Part shown: positions 21,946-22,464 of the stretch, piece after piece
Layout: each line of letters begins with the position of its first letter
Numbering within the stretch: the first letter of the stretch is position 1
Assembly: GCA_038234815.1 (NCBI GenBank)
Contig: JBBQSU010000053.1
Location: forward strand, 1-22,464
DNA: 22,464 nt
Origin: JBBQSU01 sp038234815
Lineage (GTDB): Bacteria > Planctomycetota > Phycisphaerae > Tepidisphaerales > Tepidisphaeraceae
Direction of reading: 5' to 3'
Translations under genes and position numbers: made by a program
The notes under the pieces: generated by a model
What the model saw: the letters and a program-made list of their open reading frames with translations, nothing else
Database searches by the model: none
What the model was told of the DNA's origin: nothing

Positions 21946-22464
21946 CTAGGCTGGGGACTTTGACGATGAACTCAGGCCAAACCGATACGCCAGAGTACGC
22001 GGGCTGCGGACCACCCGCAACCATCGGCGGAGCGTCATCAGCCGCCTCATTATCGGCGAATTCTCCCGCGCGCCATAGCGGCTGTCCAGAATCTTTTGAT
22101 CCTGCTCAAACTGATCGTGCAAACTGTGGCTTTTTGTCGCCGGGTAACAGCGTAAATTGCCGAGATGCACGGGCACAAATTTGATAACGCCGGCCAGGGC
22201 GGCTCGAATCCAAAAATCATTGTCCATCCGGCAATGCAGCGATTCATCCAGGTAGCCGATGCGATCATGCAGCGAGCGTCGCCAGGTGGTGCCGGGCTGG
22301 GGAATCGCGCTGGCGTTATAGTGAATCAATTCCGAAGCATTGGTACGAGTTGCGCACAATCGCCGGGTCACCCGGTCTTGCTCGTCGATCAGGCAGGCGT
22401 GGCCATAGATCAGATCGGCCTGCGGATATCGCACAAAAGCCTTGGCGATGGTGTGCAACGCGCC
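21946..22464 (-). CDS. Family 2 glycosyltransferase, C-terminal part (start outside window)
   Basis: The frame is open to the window edge, with about 172 residues visible. RYPQADLIYGHACLIDEQDRV, GYLDESLHCRMDNDFWIRA and the basic C-terminus RRWLRVVRSPRTLAYRFGL match the second half of GT-A/GT2 enzymes, in which an E/D-rich segment before the W-x-R motif holds the catalytic base. It presumably adds a sugar to the lipid-linked repeat unit made by this cluster. The nucleotide-sugar-binding half is missing from view. Confidence 0.8.
   Translation of the reverse strand, partial: GALHTIAKAFVRYPQADLIYGHACLIDEQDRVTRRLCATRTNASELIHYNASAIPQPGTTWRRSLHDRIGYLDESLHCRMDNDFWIRAALAGVIKFVPVHLGNLRCYPATKSHSLHDQFEQDQKILDSRYGARENSPIMRRLMTLRRWLRVVRSPRTLAYRFGLSSSSKSPA

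Overview
The window is GC-rich bacterial chromosome, densely packed with short intergenic gaps and many starts that lack a strong Shine-Dalgarno. No 16S rRNA or other phylogenetic marker is fully diagnostic. The mix of a secreted NHL/propeller-like protein of the 'HNDSGN' type, a Gfo/Idh/MocA oxidoreductase, a DUF6677-like membrane protein, kinase-like proteins, a MoxR ATPase and a single-chain glycyl-tRNA synthetase suggests a planctomycete (Phycisphaerae-like). That assignment is inference from gene style only. I see no tRNA, rRNA, CRISPR array, transposase, integrase or phage gene.

Layout. (1) 1-1325, minus: 5' part of a ferredoxin-type nitrite/sulfite reductase, with a consensus promoter and an overlapping palindromic operator about 125 bp upstream. 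(2) 1326-2339: a 1-kb divergent intergenic region holding module A, one of two related non-classical repeat modules. (3) 2340-3590, plus: M20-family allantoate/N-carbamoyl amino acid amidohydrolase, convergent with a secreted propeller-like protein (3596-4471). (4) 4643-7113, plus: a Crp/Fnr regulator, then the lipid II flippase MurJ. (5) 7172-10048, minus: two translationally coupled small membrane proteins, a small hypothetical, a secreted hypothetical and a Gfo/Idh/MocA oxidoreductase. (6) 10049-11093: a second 1-kb divergent intergenic region with module B. (7) 11094-13319, plus: a small protein with a very basic tail, then a GT-C type membrane glycosyltransferase. (8) 13421-16598, minus: Cof-type HAD phosphatase, glycyl-tRNA synthetase and ribosomal protein bS20, with two clear hairpin terminators. 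(9) 16724-22464, minus: an exopolysaccharide/O-antigen run (family 2 glycosyltransferase, O-antigen ligase/polymerase, Wzx-type flippase, left-handed beta-helix acetyltransferase), followed on the same strand by a MoxR AAA ATPase and a membrane-anchored pseudokinase.

The most unusual content is the pair of intergenic modules A (1648-2115) and B (10264-10787). They have the same orientation and sit in equivalent divergent gaps. Each carries two related long palindromes whose centres are exactly 114 bp apart, a conserved short reading frame running through both palindromes, a second reading frame that starts just after it (coupled by an ATGA overlap in B), and a box of three tandem GGGGGTCC-type repeats identical over 35 nt in the two copies. 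I do not recognise this arrangement. It could be a mobile or repeat-derived element, a structured RNA, or a miniature two-gene operon.

Functionally, the window combines nitrogen/sulfur assimilation (nitrite/sulfite reductase, amidohydrolase), envelope construction (MurJ, GT-C enzyme, polysaccharide cluster) and translation (glyS, rpsT). The MoxR-pseudokinase pair follows the polysaccharide genes on the same strand and lacks its usual DUF58/VWA partners within the window.
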